Positions 26,345-35,831 of a DNA stretch of 64,000 bases are shown here, piece by piece. Source of the DNA: Streptomyces sp. P9-A2 (GTDB lineage: Bacteria; Actinomycetota; Actinomycetes; Streptomycetales; Streptomycetaceae); assembly GCF_036634175.1 (NCBI RefSeq), contig NZ_JAZIFX010000001.1, positions 2,356,001 to 2,420,000 on the forward strand. The letters run 5' to 3'. Both the position numbers and the translations under genes were made by a program. The notes under the pieces are model-generated. The model was not told the DNA's origin and ran no database searches. It saw only the letters and a list, made by a program, of their open reading frames with translations. Numbering within the stretch: the stretch's first letter is position 1; each line of letters opens with the position of its first letter.

Positions 26345-27592
26345 TCAGCGTCGGGTGCGGGGGCCTCCCAGTTCGCCGCGGAGGCGCTGTGCCCTCAGGA
26401 CCAGTTCCAGTTCGAAGCGGCGGTCCGGGTCGTCGATCTCGTCGCCCCACAGTTCGCGGATCTGCCGCAGCCGGTAGCGGACGGTCTGCGGGTGCACGCC
26501 GAGCCGCGCCGCCACCTCGGGCGCGCCGCCCCGGGTCTCCAGCCACGCCAGCAGCGTCTCCGCGAGCCGCCGCCCGTTCGTGGGGGCGCAGTGGGCCAGC
26601 GGGGCGAGGCACTTGAGCGCGAGGTCGTCGATGAGTTCCTCGGGCTGGAGCAGTACCAGCGCCTCGGTGTGCTGGGTGCAGTGCAGCACCTCGCCGGAGG
26701 GCAGCAGCCCGCGCTCCATCAGGCGCAGGGCGGCCTCGGCCCAGCGCAGCGACTTCGCCGCGTCGGCCGGCGGCACCGGCGGGCCGATCGCGCCGGACCA
26801 GCCGGTGAGCGCGCGGTGCAGCAGCTCGGGGCGGCCCGCGGCGTCCGGCTCGGGGACGATCATCCGGGGCTGCTCGTACTCCATGTCGAGCAGCACCTCC
26901 TGCCCCACGGCGGGCGCGACCGCCTCCCGCGCGGGGCGCCGCAGGACGCCCACCGCGACCTTCCCGGGCAGCGGCCAGCCGACGCGGGCGGCCCGCTCGG
27001 CGAGCGCTTCGGCCGGATCGCCCCGGTGGTGCTCGGTGAGCAGGAGCTCCATCAGCCGGCGCTGCAACCGCAGCCGCTCGCCCGCTTGGCGGGCGGCGGC
27101 CTCGGCGTAGCCGCGGACGGACTGGTCGACCAGTCCGTCCAGGTATTCGTAGCCCGCGTCGGCGAGTTCGTACATCGCGGGTGGCGGGATGTCGATGCGC
27201 TGGCCGATCTCGGCGAGCCGCCGCCAGGCCATGCGGACGCCGAGCCGGTAGATCGCCTGGAGCGAGTCCAGTGACCGTCCGTGCAGGCCCTCACCGCGCC
27301 CGAAGTCGTGGAACAGGCCGGGCGGCGCCGTGGGAGGGCCCGCCGAGTGGTCGGCGTGCTCCAGATGCTGCACGAACACCTCGATGGCGCGGCGGATGCC
27401 GATGAGAGCCATCGGTTCGCCGGAGTCGTCGAGGACGACGGGGAGTTCGGGGTACTCGCGCTGGATCTCGCTCATGATCTCTTCGGCGAGTCCGGGCGCC
27501 TCGGCCATGGCCGTCTCGGCGAACCTGTGCACCTGGGGGCGTGGTACGTCCTGCCACGCGGAGCGGGCCGTGACGGTTCTGGACGCCGTCAC
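26345..27592 (-). CDS. PucR-family transcriptional regulator (second copy)
   Basis: Regulator of 415 residues with the same architecture as the protein at 9561. It has an N-terminal helical sensor (APGLAEEIMSEIQREYPELP; SLDSLQAIYRLGVRMAWRRL), a degenerate middle domain and a C-terminal PucR helix-turn-helix (RRLAETLLAWLETRGGAPEV, GVHPQTVRYRLRQIRELWGD, about 335-395). GTG start at 27,592 with AGGGGAG 7 bases upstream; the Shine-Dalgarno lies inside the end of the small DUF2613-like gene, 3 bases away, so both are one transcript. It may regulate the divergent envelope operon. Confidence 0.86.
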   Translation of the reverse strand: MTASRTVTARSAWQDVPRPQVHRFAETAMAEAPGLAEEIMSEIQREYPELPVVLDDSGEPMALIGIRRAIEVFVQHLEHADHSAGPPTAPPGLFHDFGRGEGLHGRSLDSLQAIYRLGVRMAWRRLAEIGQRIDIPPPAMYELADAGYEYLDGLVDQSVRGYAEAAARQAGERLRLQRRLMELLLTEHHRGDPAEALAERAARVGWPLPGKVAVGVLRRPAREAVAPAVGQEVLLDMEYEQPRMIVPEPDAAGRPELLHRALTGWSGAIGPPVPPADAAKSLRWAEAALRLMERGLLPSGEVLHCTQHTEALVLLQPEELIDDLALKCLAPLAHCAPTNGRRLAETLLAWLETRGGAPEVAARLGVHPQTVRYRLRQIRELWGDEIDDPDRRFELELVLRAQRLRGELGGPRTRR

Positions 27593-27595
27593 GGG

Positions 27596-27748
27596 TCAGC
27601 TCCCCTGGCCCGCGTGCTCGTAGGTGATCAACGGCGTGTTCGGCTGGTCGGGGGTGGCGTCGAGCAGCGCGACCACGCCGAGGGCGGCGCCCACGGCGAG
27701 GGCCGAGGCGAGCACGACCGTCAGCGCGGCGGCAAGCAGTCTGGACAT
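27596..27748 (-). CDS. DUF2613-like small membrane/secreted protein, 50 aa
   Basis: Tiny protein with one hydrophobic segment: MSRLLAAALTVVLASALAVG then a short polar tail (TPDQPNTPLITYEHAGQGS). Length and layout fit the DUF2613 family of actinobacterial small secreted proteins, one of which (Rv0236A) sits beside aftD in Mycobacterium tuberculosis, as I recall. Here it diverges from the DUF3068-to-AftD operon, which strengthens the assignment. The ATG at 27,748 gives the natural signal-anchor start; an in-frame upstream extension is hydrophilic and not credible. Confidence 0.55.
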   Translation of the reverse strand: MSRLLAAALTVVLASALAVGAALGVVALLDATPDQPNTPLITYEHAGQGS

Positions 27749-27841
27749 TTCAGGGTCAACCTCTCTGTTCGGAGGATTTCCCCACCCCCCGAAAGTACGT
27801 TCCGCCACCCCTGTCCGTCGCCCCCCAGTGTCGAGTGTGCA

Positions 27842-27870
27842 TTGACACTGCGTCAAGGGGCGTTTACGGT
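27842..27870 (+). promoter_or_regulatory. Sigma-70-type promoter for the envelope operon
   Basis: TTGACA (27,842-27,847), 17-base spacer, TACGGT (27,865-27,870), a good match to the Streptomyces vegetative consensus. The -35 box lies in a small inverted repeat TTGAC-N5-GTCAA (27,842-27,856), a possible operator. The start codon of the DUF3068 gene is about 130 bases downstream. Confidence 0.6.
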
Positions 27871-28002
27871 TCCCGGCCCAGAGGGAGTTTCGGTCCCGGC
27901 CCGCAGGGGGTGCCGGATGACTCCGCCCCTCCGCACTCGCGTTTTTCCTCTACGGATCCGGCCTGTCCGCGCCGATCCGTCCCAAGCCCCTGGAGTACCC
28001 GG

Positions 28003-28974
28003 ATGCGCCGCACAGCCTCCCCCCTTTCCCTGGTCATGCTCGGTTTCGGAACGTTTCTGCTGGTGCTGGCCCCCCTGCTGGCGTGGTACGTCCAGCCACG
28101 CGCCGCGGTGAACCCGATCGACATCGACACCACCGCCGTCTACAACGGCCGGGGCAGCGTGTTCGACCTCGACAAGGTCGAGACCGTGCCGGACCAGGCG
28201 ATCACCGTCACCCAGCGGGTGCGCGGGAACGTCGAGGCCGCCCTGGACAGCGGGAACGCCGTGTGGGACGTGATCACCACGGTGGACACCGCCAAGTCGC
28301 TGCCGGCCGCCGACCCGCACGACGCGCTGGACTTCGCACCGCACCGCTGGGTGCTGGACCGCGAGACCACGAAGCCGGTCCACTGCTGCGAGGAGACGCC
28401 CCGCATCGAGGGCGAGGCGTACCTCAAGTTCCCCTTCGACGTGCAGAAGCGCTCCTACCAGTGGTGGGACAACACGCTCGGCGACACGGTCGTGATGCGC
28501 TACCGGGGCACCGAGAAGGTCCAGGGGTACACGGGTTACCGGTTCACCGCCTCGGTGCCGGCGACGAAGAGCGGCACCCGGCTGGTGCCGGGCAGCCTCG
28601 TGAACGAGCCGGACCAGCCGCAGGTGCTGGCCGAGGAGTGGTACTCCAACCACGGCCTCGAGCTGATCGTGGACCAGGCCACCGGCCGGGTGATCTACGC
28701 GCAGACCGGACCGAAGCGCACGCTGCGGGCGCCGGGCGGGGACGAGGACGCGGCGGTGCTGCTGGACGCGGAGAAGCTCGCGTTCACGACCGCGACGCAG
28801 AAGGAGGCCGTGCGGCAGGCGAAGCGTGACAGCGGGCAGCTGCGCATGGTGGGCGAGACCGCTCCGGTCGGCGCGGCCGTGGCGGGATTCGTACTCGCGG
28901 CGATCGGTGGGGCTCTGGTGGCGCGTGGCCGGAAGGAAGAAGAACGTCCCGGTTCGCCCGGTACTGCTCAGTAG
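28003..28974 (+). CDS. DUF3068 (PorA-family) membrane protein
   Basis: Cell-envelope protein of 323 residues with an N-terminal anchor (LSLVMLGFGTFLLVLAPLLAW), a large extracytoplasmic domain (about 30-290), and a C-terminal span (AAVAGFVLAAIGGALVARG). The extracytoplasmic part shows the DUF3068 features: YNGRGSVFDLDKVETVPDQA, CCEETPRIEGEAYLKFPFD and GYRFTASVPAT. Start ATG 28,003 has GGAG 7 bases upstream; the frame is open further upstream but lacks a site. Relatives include Rv0227c, next to the glycosyl- and methyltransferase homologues found here. Molecular role is unknown; the porin name is inherited from database labels. The 400-base gap downstream (to 29,375) separates it from the rest of the operon. 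Confidence 0.85.
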   Translation: MRRTASPLSLVMLGFGTFLLVLAPLLAWYVQPRAAVNPIDIDTTAVYNGRGSVFDLDKVETVPDQAITVTQRVRGNVEAALDSGNAVWDVITTVDTAKSLPAADPHDALDFAPHRWVLDRETTKPVHCCEETPRIEGEAYLKFPFDVQKRSYQWWDNTLGDTVVMRYRGTEKVQGYTGYRFTASVPATKSGTRLVPGSLVNEPDQPQVLAEEWYSNHGLELIVDQATGRVIYAQTGPKRTLRAPGGDEDAAVLLDAEKLAFTTATQKEAVRQAKRDSGQLRMVGETAPVGAAVAGFVLAAIGGALVARGRKEEERPGSPGTAQ

Positions 28975-29012
28975 ATGCTCACCAAACTCAGTGACTTTCG
29001 AGTCGACAAGGA

Positions 29013-29037
29013 CCGAAATTGTCACCCCGGTGAGTAG
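29013..29037 (+). promoter_or_regulatory. GAAATTGTCA element shared with mce regulatory region
   Basis: GAAATTGTCACCCCGGTGAG (29,015-29,034) followed by TAG resembles GAAATTGTCATCGGGTGAG followed by CAG at 3866-3887 in front of the mce operon (one base gap, few mismatches). It holds the inner palindrome TCACC-CC-GGTGA. The 400-base gap between the DUF3068 and glycosyltransferase genes contains this element and two short tandem repeats, but no gene. Confidence 0.4.
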
Positions 29038-29183
29038 CACTGGGGGACGTCTGGGCGAAAACTGTCCATCCCCACCCCGTACACAAGCCATTCACCGTGC
29101 ACGCTTCGGGACAGCCCGAGTGCTCTCCCGAAGCGTGCGCGGTGCGATCGACGTCACCCCGTCCGTCCGAAATCCATCCGTCC

Positions 29184-29278
29184 CGCACCACCACGTTCCG
29201 CACCACCACGTTCCGCACCCCCTGCGCCTCGTGACACTCCCTGCACCTCAGACACTCCCCGCACCTCAGACACTCCCC
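29184..29278 (+). repeat. Two short tandem repeats in leader of glycosyltransferase gene
   Basis: CGCACCACCACGTTC is duplicated in tandem (29,184-29,198, 29,199-29,213) and GCACCTCAGACACTCCCC is duplicated in tandem (29,243-29,260, 29,261-29,278). Both lie about 100-190 bases upstream of the start codon. Confidence 0.8.
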
Positions 29279-29374
29279 GCGCTTCGCAACGCGGTCCACG
29301 CTTCGAACACTCCTGTCCCATCCGCACGTGTCCCGCGTACCCCACGCATGACCTCAAGGCGAGTTGGAGCACCG

Positions 29375-30568
29375 ATGCCCCAGCACGTACCGTCCCCCTC
29401 GCTGCGCACGCCGCTGCACAGCGTGCCGCAGCCACCTCCGGTGGCGCCTCCCCATCCCCGCCGGATCGTCTTCCTCGCCCACCGCGATCTGGACAATCCC
29501 TCGGCCGGTGGCTCCGAGCTGCTGGTCGACCGGCTGGCCGACGGCCTGACCCGCATGGGCCATCAGGTCACCCTGCTGTGCGGGGGGCCCGCCTCCGCCA
29601 GGCTCTCGGCGGCGCCCGAGCGGGGCGGCGGTCCCGTCCGCGACTACCGCGTGGTGTCGGCGGGCGGCACCTACAGCCACTTCCTGCGCGCCCGTTCCGC
29701 CTTCGCCCGCCAGGTCGGCGACTGCGATCTGCTGGTCGAGGTCTGCAACGGCATGCCGTATCTGGCACCGATGTGGCATCGCGGGCCGACGCTGTGCCTG
29801 GTCAACCATGTGCACACCGACCTGTGGGGGATGCGCTTCGGCGGTCCGCTGGCTCCGGCCGCGCGGATCGGACGCAGGCTCGAGCAGTGGGCGCTGACCG
29901 GCGCCCGGCAGCACGGGCTGATGGTCGCCGTCTCCCCGTCGACCGCGGACGCGCTGCACGGAATCGGCGTGCCCCGCGGGCGGATCAGGGTCGTGCACAA
30001 CGGTGTGGAGGAACCCGGTCCGGCCACCGGGCGCTCCCCCGAGCCGCTGTTCGTGGCGGTGGGCCGGCTCGTCGAGTACAAGCGGATCGATCTGCTGCTC
30101 CGGCTGTGGGAGCGAGTGCGGCCGGTCACCGGCGGCCGGCTGGTGATCGTCGGCGACGGCCCCGAGCGGGAGCGTCTCGAACGCCTCGCGGGTCCCGGTG
30201 TCGAGTTCACCGGTCACGTCTCCGAGGAGGAGAAGCACCGTCTGCTGTGCGCGGCCTGGCTGCTGCTGCACCCCTCCGCCGTGGAGGGGTGGGGCCTGGT
30301 CGTCACGGAGGCGGCCACCCGCGGGACCCCGACCGTCGCCTTCGACGTGCCGGGGCTCAGGGACTCCGTGGTGGACGGTGAGACCGGCGTGCTGGCGCCC
30401 GGCGAGTCCTCGTTCGCGGCGGCCTGGTGCACGCTCACCCTGTCCGGCGCCCGCCGGGAACTGATGGGCGAGACGGCCAGGAGCCACGCCGCCCGTTTCC
30501 GCTGGGACCGCACGGTGCGGCAGTTCCGCACCGTCGCGGCGGAGGCGGTGCGGACCTACCGGCCATGA
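29375..30568 (+). CDS. GT4-type glycosyltransferase
   Basis: Cytoplasmic or membrane-associated retaining glycosyltransferase (397 residues, GT-B fold). N-terminal Rossmann part: RRIVFLAHRDLDNPSAGGSE (about 31-50) and LADGLTRMGHQVTLLCGG. C-terminal part has the GT4 donor-site pattern: FVAVGRLVEYKRIDLLLRLW, LVIVGDGPERERLERLA and the E-x7-E motif EGWGLVVTE (about 309-317). ATG 29,375 is chosen since GGAG is 6 bases upstream; an ATG nine codons earlier has no site. The stop overlaps the methyltransferase start by ATGA. It resembles the GT (Rv0225-like) of the mycobacterial AftD neighbourhood. Acceptor unknown, presumably a polyprenyl- or lipid-linked glycan. Confidence 0.9.
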   Translation: MPQHVPSPSLRTPLHSVPQPPPVAPPHPRRIVFLAHRDLDNPSAGGSELLVDRLADGLTRMGHQVTLLCGGPASARLSAAPERGGGPVRDYRVVSAGGTYSHFLRARSAFARQVGDCDLLVEVCNGMPYLAPMWHRGPTLCLVNHVHTDLWGMRFGGPLAPAARIGRRLEQWALTGARQHGLMVAVSPSTADALHGIGVPRGRIRVVHNGVEEPGPATGRSPEPLFVAVGRLVEYKRIDLLLRLWERVRPVTGGRLVIVGDGPERERLERLAGPGVEFTGHVSEEEKHRLLCAAWLLLHPSAVEGWGLVVTEAATRGTPTVAFDVPGLRDSVVDGETGVLAPGESSFAAAWCTLTLSGARRELMGETARSHAARFRWDRTVRQFRTVAAEAVRTYRP

Positions 30569-31395
30569 GCGGCAGACGTATGACTGACAGGGGCATGACC
30601 CACAGAGAACCGGGCGGCACAGGTATGAGCGGCAGAGAAAGGAGCGGCAGAGGCAGGGGCGGCGGCGCGCCGAAGGATCCCTCCCTGCGCCGTTCACTCG
30701 CTCTCTTCCGCGCCTTCATGCGTGAGCAGGAGGACCCCGACGCCTGCTACGCGCTGCTCGCCCGGGACGCCGCCGACCAGGTCGAGGCGTACGGCGGGCC
30801 CGTGGCGGGCCGGGTCGTGGTCGACGTCGGCGGCGGCAGCGGGCACTTCACCGAGGAGTTCCGCCGCCGCGGCGCGGACGCCTTCCTGTTCGAGCCCGAT
30901 GTGCGCGAGCTGGCCGAGAAGCCGCCCGAGGGCACCGTGGTCGCGGACGGCTATCTGCTGCCCCTGTGCGACGGGGCCGCGGACGTCACGTTCTCGTCCA
31001 ACGTCCTGGAGCACGTGGCCGATCCGCAGACCTTCCTCAGTGAGCTGGCCCGGGTGACCAAGCCGGGCGGTCTCATCTATGTGTCGTTCACCAACTGGTT
31101 TTCGCCGTGGGGCGGGCACGAATGGGCCCCGTGGCACTATCTCGGCGCCGAGCGGGCCCGCGCCCGCTACCGGCGCCGCACCGGCAGGCCCGCCAAGCAC
31201 ACGCTCGGCGAGAACCTCTTCCCGGTACACATCGGTACCACCCTGCGGCAGGTACGGGGCCGCGCCGACGTACGCATCGTCTCGGCGCGCTCCCGTTACT
31301 GGCCGTTCCTCACCGAGACCGTGGTCAAGGTGCCCGGTCTGCGTGAGTTCGCGACGTGGAATCTCCTTCTCATCCTCCGGCGGTGTCCCGAATGA
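30565..31395 (+). CDS. Class I SAM-dependent methyltransferase
   Basis: Methyltransferase of 276 residues. SAM-binding motif I is VVVDVGGGSGHFTEEF (about 88-103); motif II/III region ADVTFSSNVLEHVADPQTFL (about 141-160) follows. The segment SFTNWFSPWGGHEWAPWHYL is a characteristic aromatic patch for a lipid or sugar acceptor and is shared with Rv0224c-type proteins as I remember them. The first 30 residues are Arg/Gly-rich and hold four Met codons; the true start could be 30,565 (ATGA coupling) or 30,625. Coupled by ATGA to both neighbours. Confidence 0.88.
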   Translation: MSGRRMTDRGMTHREPGGTGMSGRERSGRGRGGGAPKDPSLRRSLALFRAFMREQEDPDACYALLARDAADQVEAYGGPVAGRVVVDVGGGSGHFTEEFRRRGADAFLFEPDVRELAEKPPEGTVVADGYLLPLCDGAADVTFSSNVLEHVADPQTFLSELARVTKPGGLIYVSFTNWFSPWGGHEWAPWHYLGAERARARYRRRTGRPAKHTLGENLFPVHIGTTLRQVRGRADVRIVSARSRYWPFLTETVVKVPGLREFATWNLLLILRRCPE

Positions 31396-34300
31396 CGACC
31401 ACGGTCCAGGCTCCCCCTCCGGCAGCCTCCTCCCGTACCGCGACCGCCGCGGACCCACCCCAGGGCCCGCGGTCACGGCGCTGGCTGCTGGGCTTCTGGG
31501 CGGTGGTGTTCGCTCTCTTCCTGGCGGTGCAGCCGGGGCGGCAGACGTTCGACACCAAGCTGGGTGTCACCGTCGACCCCGGCCGGTTCCTCGCCGACCT
31601 GGGCCAGCTCTGGCAGAGCCAGGGGTCCTTCGGCGGGGTCAACAACCAGTACATCGGCTACCTGTGGCCGATGCTGCCGTTCTACTGGCTGTGCGACCTG
31701 GTGCAGCTCCCCGTGTGGCTGGCGGAGCGGCTGTGGTTCTCGCTGATCGTGTCCGTCGCCTTCTGGGGCGCGCTGCGTCTCGCGGAGCGGCTGCGCGTCG
31801 GCAACGGGACCTCCCGGCTGCTCGCGGCGACGGCGTACGCGCTGTGGCCGTTGTTCACGACGGTGATCGGCTCGACGTCGGCCGCCGCCCTGCCGGGCGC
31901 GCTGCTGCCGTGGGTGCTGCTGCCGCTGACCGACGAGCGGTACACGGCCCGGGTCGCGGCGTTGCGTTCGGCCCTGCTCGTCCCGTTCATGGGCGGGGTC
32001 AACGCGGCCTCGACGCTGGCGTCACTGCTGCCCGTGGGCCTGTACCTGCTGTCCCGGCCGCCGGGACCGCGCCGGTGGAAGCTGATCGCCTGGTGGGCGC
32101 CCGCGGTCGCGGTGGCGACCGCCTGGTGGTGGATCCCGCTGCTGCTGCTCGGCGTGTACGGCGAGAACTTCCTGCCCTACGTCGAGACCGCGCAGACCAC
32201 GACGGACACCATGGCGGCCACCGAGGCGCTGCGCGGGGCCGGCAACTGGGTGGGGTACCTGCACTTCGGTGAGGCCTGGCTGCCCGCGGGCTGGACGGTC
32301 GTCTCCTCGGTGCTGGTGATCGTCTGCTCGGCGCTGGCGGCCGGTCTGGGTCTTGCCGGGCTGGCCCGGCGGGACCTGCCGGAGCGGCGCTGGCTGGTGC
32401 TGACGGTGCTGGTGACGGTACTGGTGCTGCTCGCCGGATACGGCGGCGCGTTCGGCGGCCCGTTCCACTCGGTGGTGCAGGGCTGGCTGGACGGCCCGCT
32501 GTCGCCGTTCCGCAACATCTACAAGTTCCAGACGGGCCTGGCGCTCGCCCTGATCCTCGGTCTGGCCCATCTGGTGGGCACGGCCGCGCGGTCCCGGACG
32601 GCCGAGGGGGCCCACGGAATCCGGCGACGGGTACGGGGCCGGCACTTCGCACCCTTGGTCGCCGCGGTGCTGATCCTGCCGGGGCTGGCCTGGCCGTATC
32701 TCAACGGGTCGATCCTCAACCCCGGTTCGTTCCAGGAGATCCCCAAGTACTGGCAGGCCACGGCCGACTGGCTGGAGGAGAACTCCCCCGACTCCCGTGC
32801 CCTCGTCGTGCCGGCGACCGCGCACGGTATCCACACCTGGGGCTCGACCATCGACCAGCCGCTCGACGTGATCGCCGACTCCCGCTGGGCGCAGCGCGAC
32901 TACGTTCCGTTCGGCACCCCGGGCAACCGGCGGGCCATGGACGCGGTCGAGCAGGCCCTGCTGACCGGCGCCGAAGTACCTGGCCTCGGCGACTACTTGA
33001 GCCGCGCCGGCCTCTACTACGTCGTGGTGCGCAACGACCTCGATCCGGACCAGGTCGGCCAGGTGCCGACCACGACGGTCAAGCGCACCCTGGAGCAGTC
33101 CGGGTACGAGCGGGTCACCGGGCTGGGTCCGGTGTCGACCGGCGGAGTGATCGCCAACGGCACCCCGCTCCAGGTCGAAGGGCTGTACCCGCAGCAGCGT
33201 GCGGTGGAGATCTACCGTCCGACCGGAGCGGACGTCCGGCGGCCGGGGCAGGCCTCGCTGGCGCCGATCGCCGACACCGCCGTGGTCTCCGGCGGCCCGG
33301 AGGCACTGCTGCCGCTGGCCGGCGAGCTGCGCGGCCGGCCGGCGGTGCTGACCGGTGACGGCCACCCGGGGCTCGGCACCCCGCCGGTTCAGGTGACCGG
33401 CGACGGGATGCGGTACGCGGACACCCGGTTCGGCCTGGTCAACTCCAACACGTCGTACACGTACACCCCCGACGAGCGCAACGCGCCCGACTCCGTGCAG
33501 GACGCGGGTGAGCGGCCGCGCCAGATCCTTCCCAAGGAGGGCCTGGACCACCAGACGGTGGCCGAACTGCGCGGTGCCCGTTCGGTGTCGGCGTCCTCGT
33601 ACGGCAACTGGCTGTTCCACCTGCCGCAGTACGACCCGGTGAACGCCTTCGACGGCAGCCCGGACACGGCCTGGGCGGAGGGCTCGGCCGGCTCGCCGGA
33701 CGGGCAGTGGCTGCGGATCGCCTTCGAGGACGGCTACGACATGCCGGACTCCTTCGGCGTCATCCCGCTCCCGCAGGACAGTGTGCGGGCGGCGGCGACC
33801 AAGGTGCGGGTGGAGACGGAGCGCGGGTCCGAGACCAGCTTCCTCCAGGCGAACGGCACCAAGCAGGACGTCAAGGCGCCCGAGGGCCAAACGCGTTGGA
33901 TGAAGCTGACGATCGTCGACTCGGTGTCCGGGCACTCCGGTCTGGGCGGCGCGGGCTTCTCCGAGATCGACCTGCCGGACGTGCGGGTGACCCGGATGCT
34001 GCGACTGCCCACGGACTCGGCGGACTCGACGGCGGCGGCCCAGGTCGTCTCGCTGCACCGCGCCGCCGACCCGACCGGGCTGTCGCCCACGGGCACGGAG
34101 AACGGACTGCACCGCACGTTCGCCACGGGCACGGCGGGCACGTACGAGGTCGCGGCGAGCGCCGTGGCCGTGCCGGGCGAGGGACTGGACCGGCTGCTGT
34201 ACGAGGTGGCACCCGAGCAGCAGGCCCGGATCACCGCCACCGCCGACTCCACCGCACGCCTCGGCGCCGGCCTGTCCGCGCGCAACCTCACCGACGGCGA

Positions 34301-35831
34301 CCTGACCACCTCCTGGATCGCGGGCGACAAGCCGGTCGTCCATCTGAGCTGGAACGGCAAGCAGCCGATCGACGAGATCGTGCTGGCGGCCGCGGGCGGC
34401 CTGTCCACCCGGCCGACCGAGGTGCACATCGGCTCCCCGGACGGCGCGGCGATCGCGAACGTCGACGACAACGGCAAGGTCGGCTTCCCGGCCATCACCA
34501 CGGACCGGCTCGACATCACGATCACCCGCACCGCACCGCTCACCCTGCACAACCCCGTCGTCGGCGAGGACCTGGACCTGCCGGTGGGCCTGACGGAGGT
34601 CTACGTTCCGGCGCTCGACGAGTACCGCACCCCGCAGCCGTCCGCCGACCGGGAGTTCACCCTGGCGTGCGGCAAGGGACCGGTGCTGGCCGTCGACGGC
34701 CGGCTGCACGAGACCAGCGTCAAGGGAACGGTGGGTGACCTGGTGGAGCGGCGTCCGGTGGACGTGACGCTCTGCCAGGAGGGCCAGGAGGAGACGGCCC
34801 TGGAGCTGTCGGCCGGAGACCACCGGGTCGAGGCCGGTGACGAGGGACCGCTCACCGTGACCGCCCTGACCCTGACCCGCGGCACCGTGCCGGCCGTCTC
34901 GGCGGCCGACCGCGAGCTGACGGTCAAGGACTGGCTGGGCGACCAGCGCGAGCTGACGGTCGGTCCGGGCGCCGCCTCGTACCTCACGACGTACGAGAAC
35001 CACAACAAGGGCTGGACGGCCACCCTGAACGGCGAGGAACTGACGCCGCTGCGGCTGGACGGCTGGCAGCAGGGCTGGCGGATCCCGGCCGGCGAGAGCG
35101 GCACCGTGAAACTGTCCTACGGTCCCGCCACCACGTACGACGCCGCTCTGATCGGCAGCGGCGCCGGAATCGCGGTGCTGATCGGGCTGGCCCTGTGGCG
35201 CCGCAAGGCCGAGAACCCCGACGCCCCGCAGTCCGCGCCGACGGCGCCCGGACTGTGGCTGGGAGCGGTGGCGCTGACACTGGTCGGCGTGGTGATCGCG
35301 GGCTGGTGGGCGCTGCTGGTCCCGGCGCTGGCGCTGCTCGCGTGGCGCAGGGCCGCCCTGCTGGTGCCGGTGGCGCTGGCCGCCCTCGCGGGAGCGGGGA
35401 TCGTGGCGGCCTTCGGGGCCGGGGAACCGGCGGGCGCGGGCGAGGGTGCCTTCGGGCACCTGGCCCAGCTGCTGGCACTGATCGGTCTGTTCGCGGCGCT
35501 GGTGAGCCTCGGCGGTCCGGATTCCGGGCGCACGGTCCGGGAGGACGGCTGGGGATCCGGGCGCACGGACGGGACCGGGACGGCCGAGTACGGGCCCGGA
35601 GCCGCCGGCGGCCCGGGGTACGACACGGCGCGGTACGACACAGCGCGGTACGACACGGGCGCGCCGCCCCCGGCGCCGCCTCACGTTCCGGCGCATTCGG
35701 CGCCGCCCGGCCTGGAGAAGCCCGCGCAGCCGCTTCCCCGCGTCCGGGAAACGGCTGACGCGGACGGCTCGGCGGACGGCTCGGCGGGCGGACCGGCGGG
35801 CGGACCGGCGGGAAGGGGCACGACCGGATGA
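31392..35831 (+). CDS. aftD: AftD-like alpha-(1->3)-arabinofuranosyltransferase
   Basis: Very large membrane protein (1479 residues) of the AftD/DUF3367 family, GT-C fold enzymes that transfer arabinofuranose from a decaprenyl-phosphate donor to envelope arabinan in mycobacteria. The N-terminal about 440 residues hold many spans, with an early extracytoplasmic FDTKLGVTVDPGRFLADLGQ loop that carries the acidic residues expected near the GT-C active site. A long extracytoplasmic region follows (about 460-1245) with discoidin/F5-8C-like carbohydrate-binding modules (NAFDGSPDTAWAEGSAGSPD near 750 and RNLTDGDLTTSWIAGDKPV near 965). The C-terminus has about four spans (from about 1250) and a repetitive tail (ARYDTARYDTGAPPP). 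Streptomyces is not known to make mycobacterial arabinogalactan, so the acceptor is open. ATGA-coupled at both ends. Confidence 0.88.
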   Translation: MTTTVQAPPPAASSRTATAADPPQGPRSRRWLLGFWAVVFALFLAVQPGRQTFDTKLGVTVDPGRFLADLGQLWQSQGSFGGVNNQYIGYLWPMLPFYWLCDLVQLPVWLAERLWFSLIVSVAFWGALRLAERLRVGNGTSRLLAATAYALWPLFTTVIGSTSAAALPGALLPWVLLPLTDERYTARVAALRSALLVPFMGGVNAASTLASLLPVGLYLLSRPPGPRRWKLIAWWAPAVAVATAWWWIPLLLLGVYGENFLPYVETAQTTTDTMAATEALRGAGNWVGYLHFGEAWLPAGWTVVSSVLVIVCSALAAGLGLAGLARRDLPERRWLVLTVLVTVLVLLAGYGGAFGGPFHSVVQGWLDGPLSPFRNIYKFQTGLALALILGLAHLVGTAARSRTAEGAHGIRRRVRGRHFAPLVAAVLILPGLAWPYLNGSILNPGSFQEIPKYWQATADWLEENSPDSRALVVPATAHGIHTWGSTIDQPLDVIADSRWAQRDYVPFGTPGNRRAMDAVEQALLTGAEVPGLGDYLSRAGLYYVVVRNDLDPDQVGQVPTTTVKRTLEQSGYERVTGLGPVSTGGVIANGTPLQVEGLYPQQRAVEIYRPTGADVRRPGQASLAPIADTAVVSGGPEALLPLAGELRGRPAVLTGDGHPGLGTPPVQVTGDGMRYADTRFGLVNSNTSYTYTPDERNAPDSVQDAGERPRQILPKEGLDHQTVAELRGARSVSASSYGNWLFHLPQYDPVNAFDGSPDTAWAEGSAGSPDGQWLRIAFEDGYDMPDSFGVIPLPQDSVRAAATKVRVETERGSETSFLQANGTKQDVKAPEGQTRWMKLTIVDSVSGHSGLGGAGFSEIDLPDVRVTRMLRLPTDSADSTAAAQVVSLHRAADPTGLSPTGTENGLHRTFATGTAGTYEVAASAVAVPGEGLDRLLYEVAPEQQARITATADSTARLGAGLSARNLTDGDLTTSWIAGDKPVVHLSWNGKQPIDEIVLAAAGGLSTRPTEVHIGSPDGAAIANVDDNGKVGFPAITTDRLDITITRTAPLTLHNPVVGEDLDLPVGLTEVYVPALDEYRTPQPSADREFTLACGKGPVLAVDGRLHETSVKGTVGDLVERRPVDVTLCQEGQEETALELSAGDHRVEAGDEGPLTVTALTLTRGTVPAVSAADRELTVKDWLGDQRELTVGPGAASYLTTYENHNKGWTATLNGEELTPLRLDGWQQGWRIPAGESGTVKLSYGPATTYDAALIGSGAGIAVLIGLALWRRKAENPDAPQSAPTAPGLWLGAVALTLVGVVIAGWWALLVPALALLAWRRAALLVPVALAALAGAGIVAAFGAGEPAGAGEGAFGHLAQLLALIGLFAALVSLGGPDSGRTVREDGWGSGRTDGTGTAEYGPGAAGGPGYDTARYDTARYDTGAPPPAPPHVPAHSAPPGLEKPAQPLPRVRETADADGSADGSAGGPAGGPAGRGTTG

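Noticed and set aside
25613..27274. Long rightward Pro/Thr-rich frame, possible collagen-like protein
   Set aside because: It crosses the IclR start region, the repeat tract and the antisense of PucR; no ribosome-binding site and no conserved pattern.
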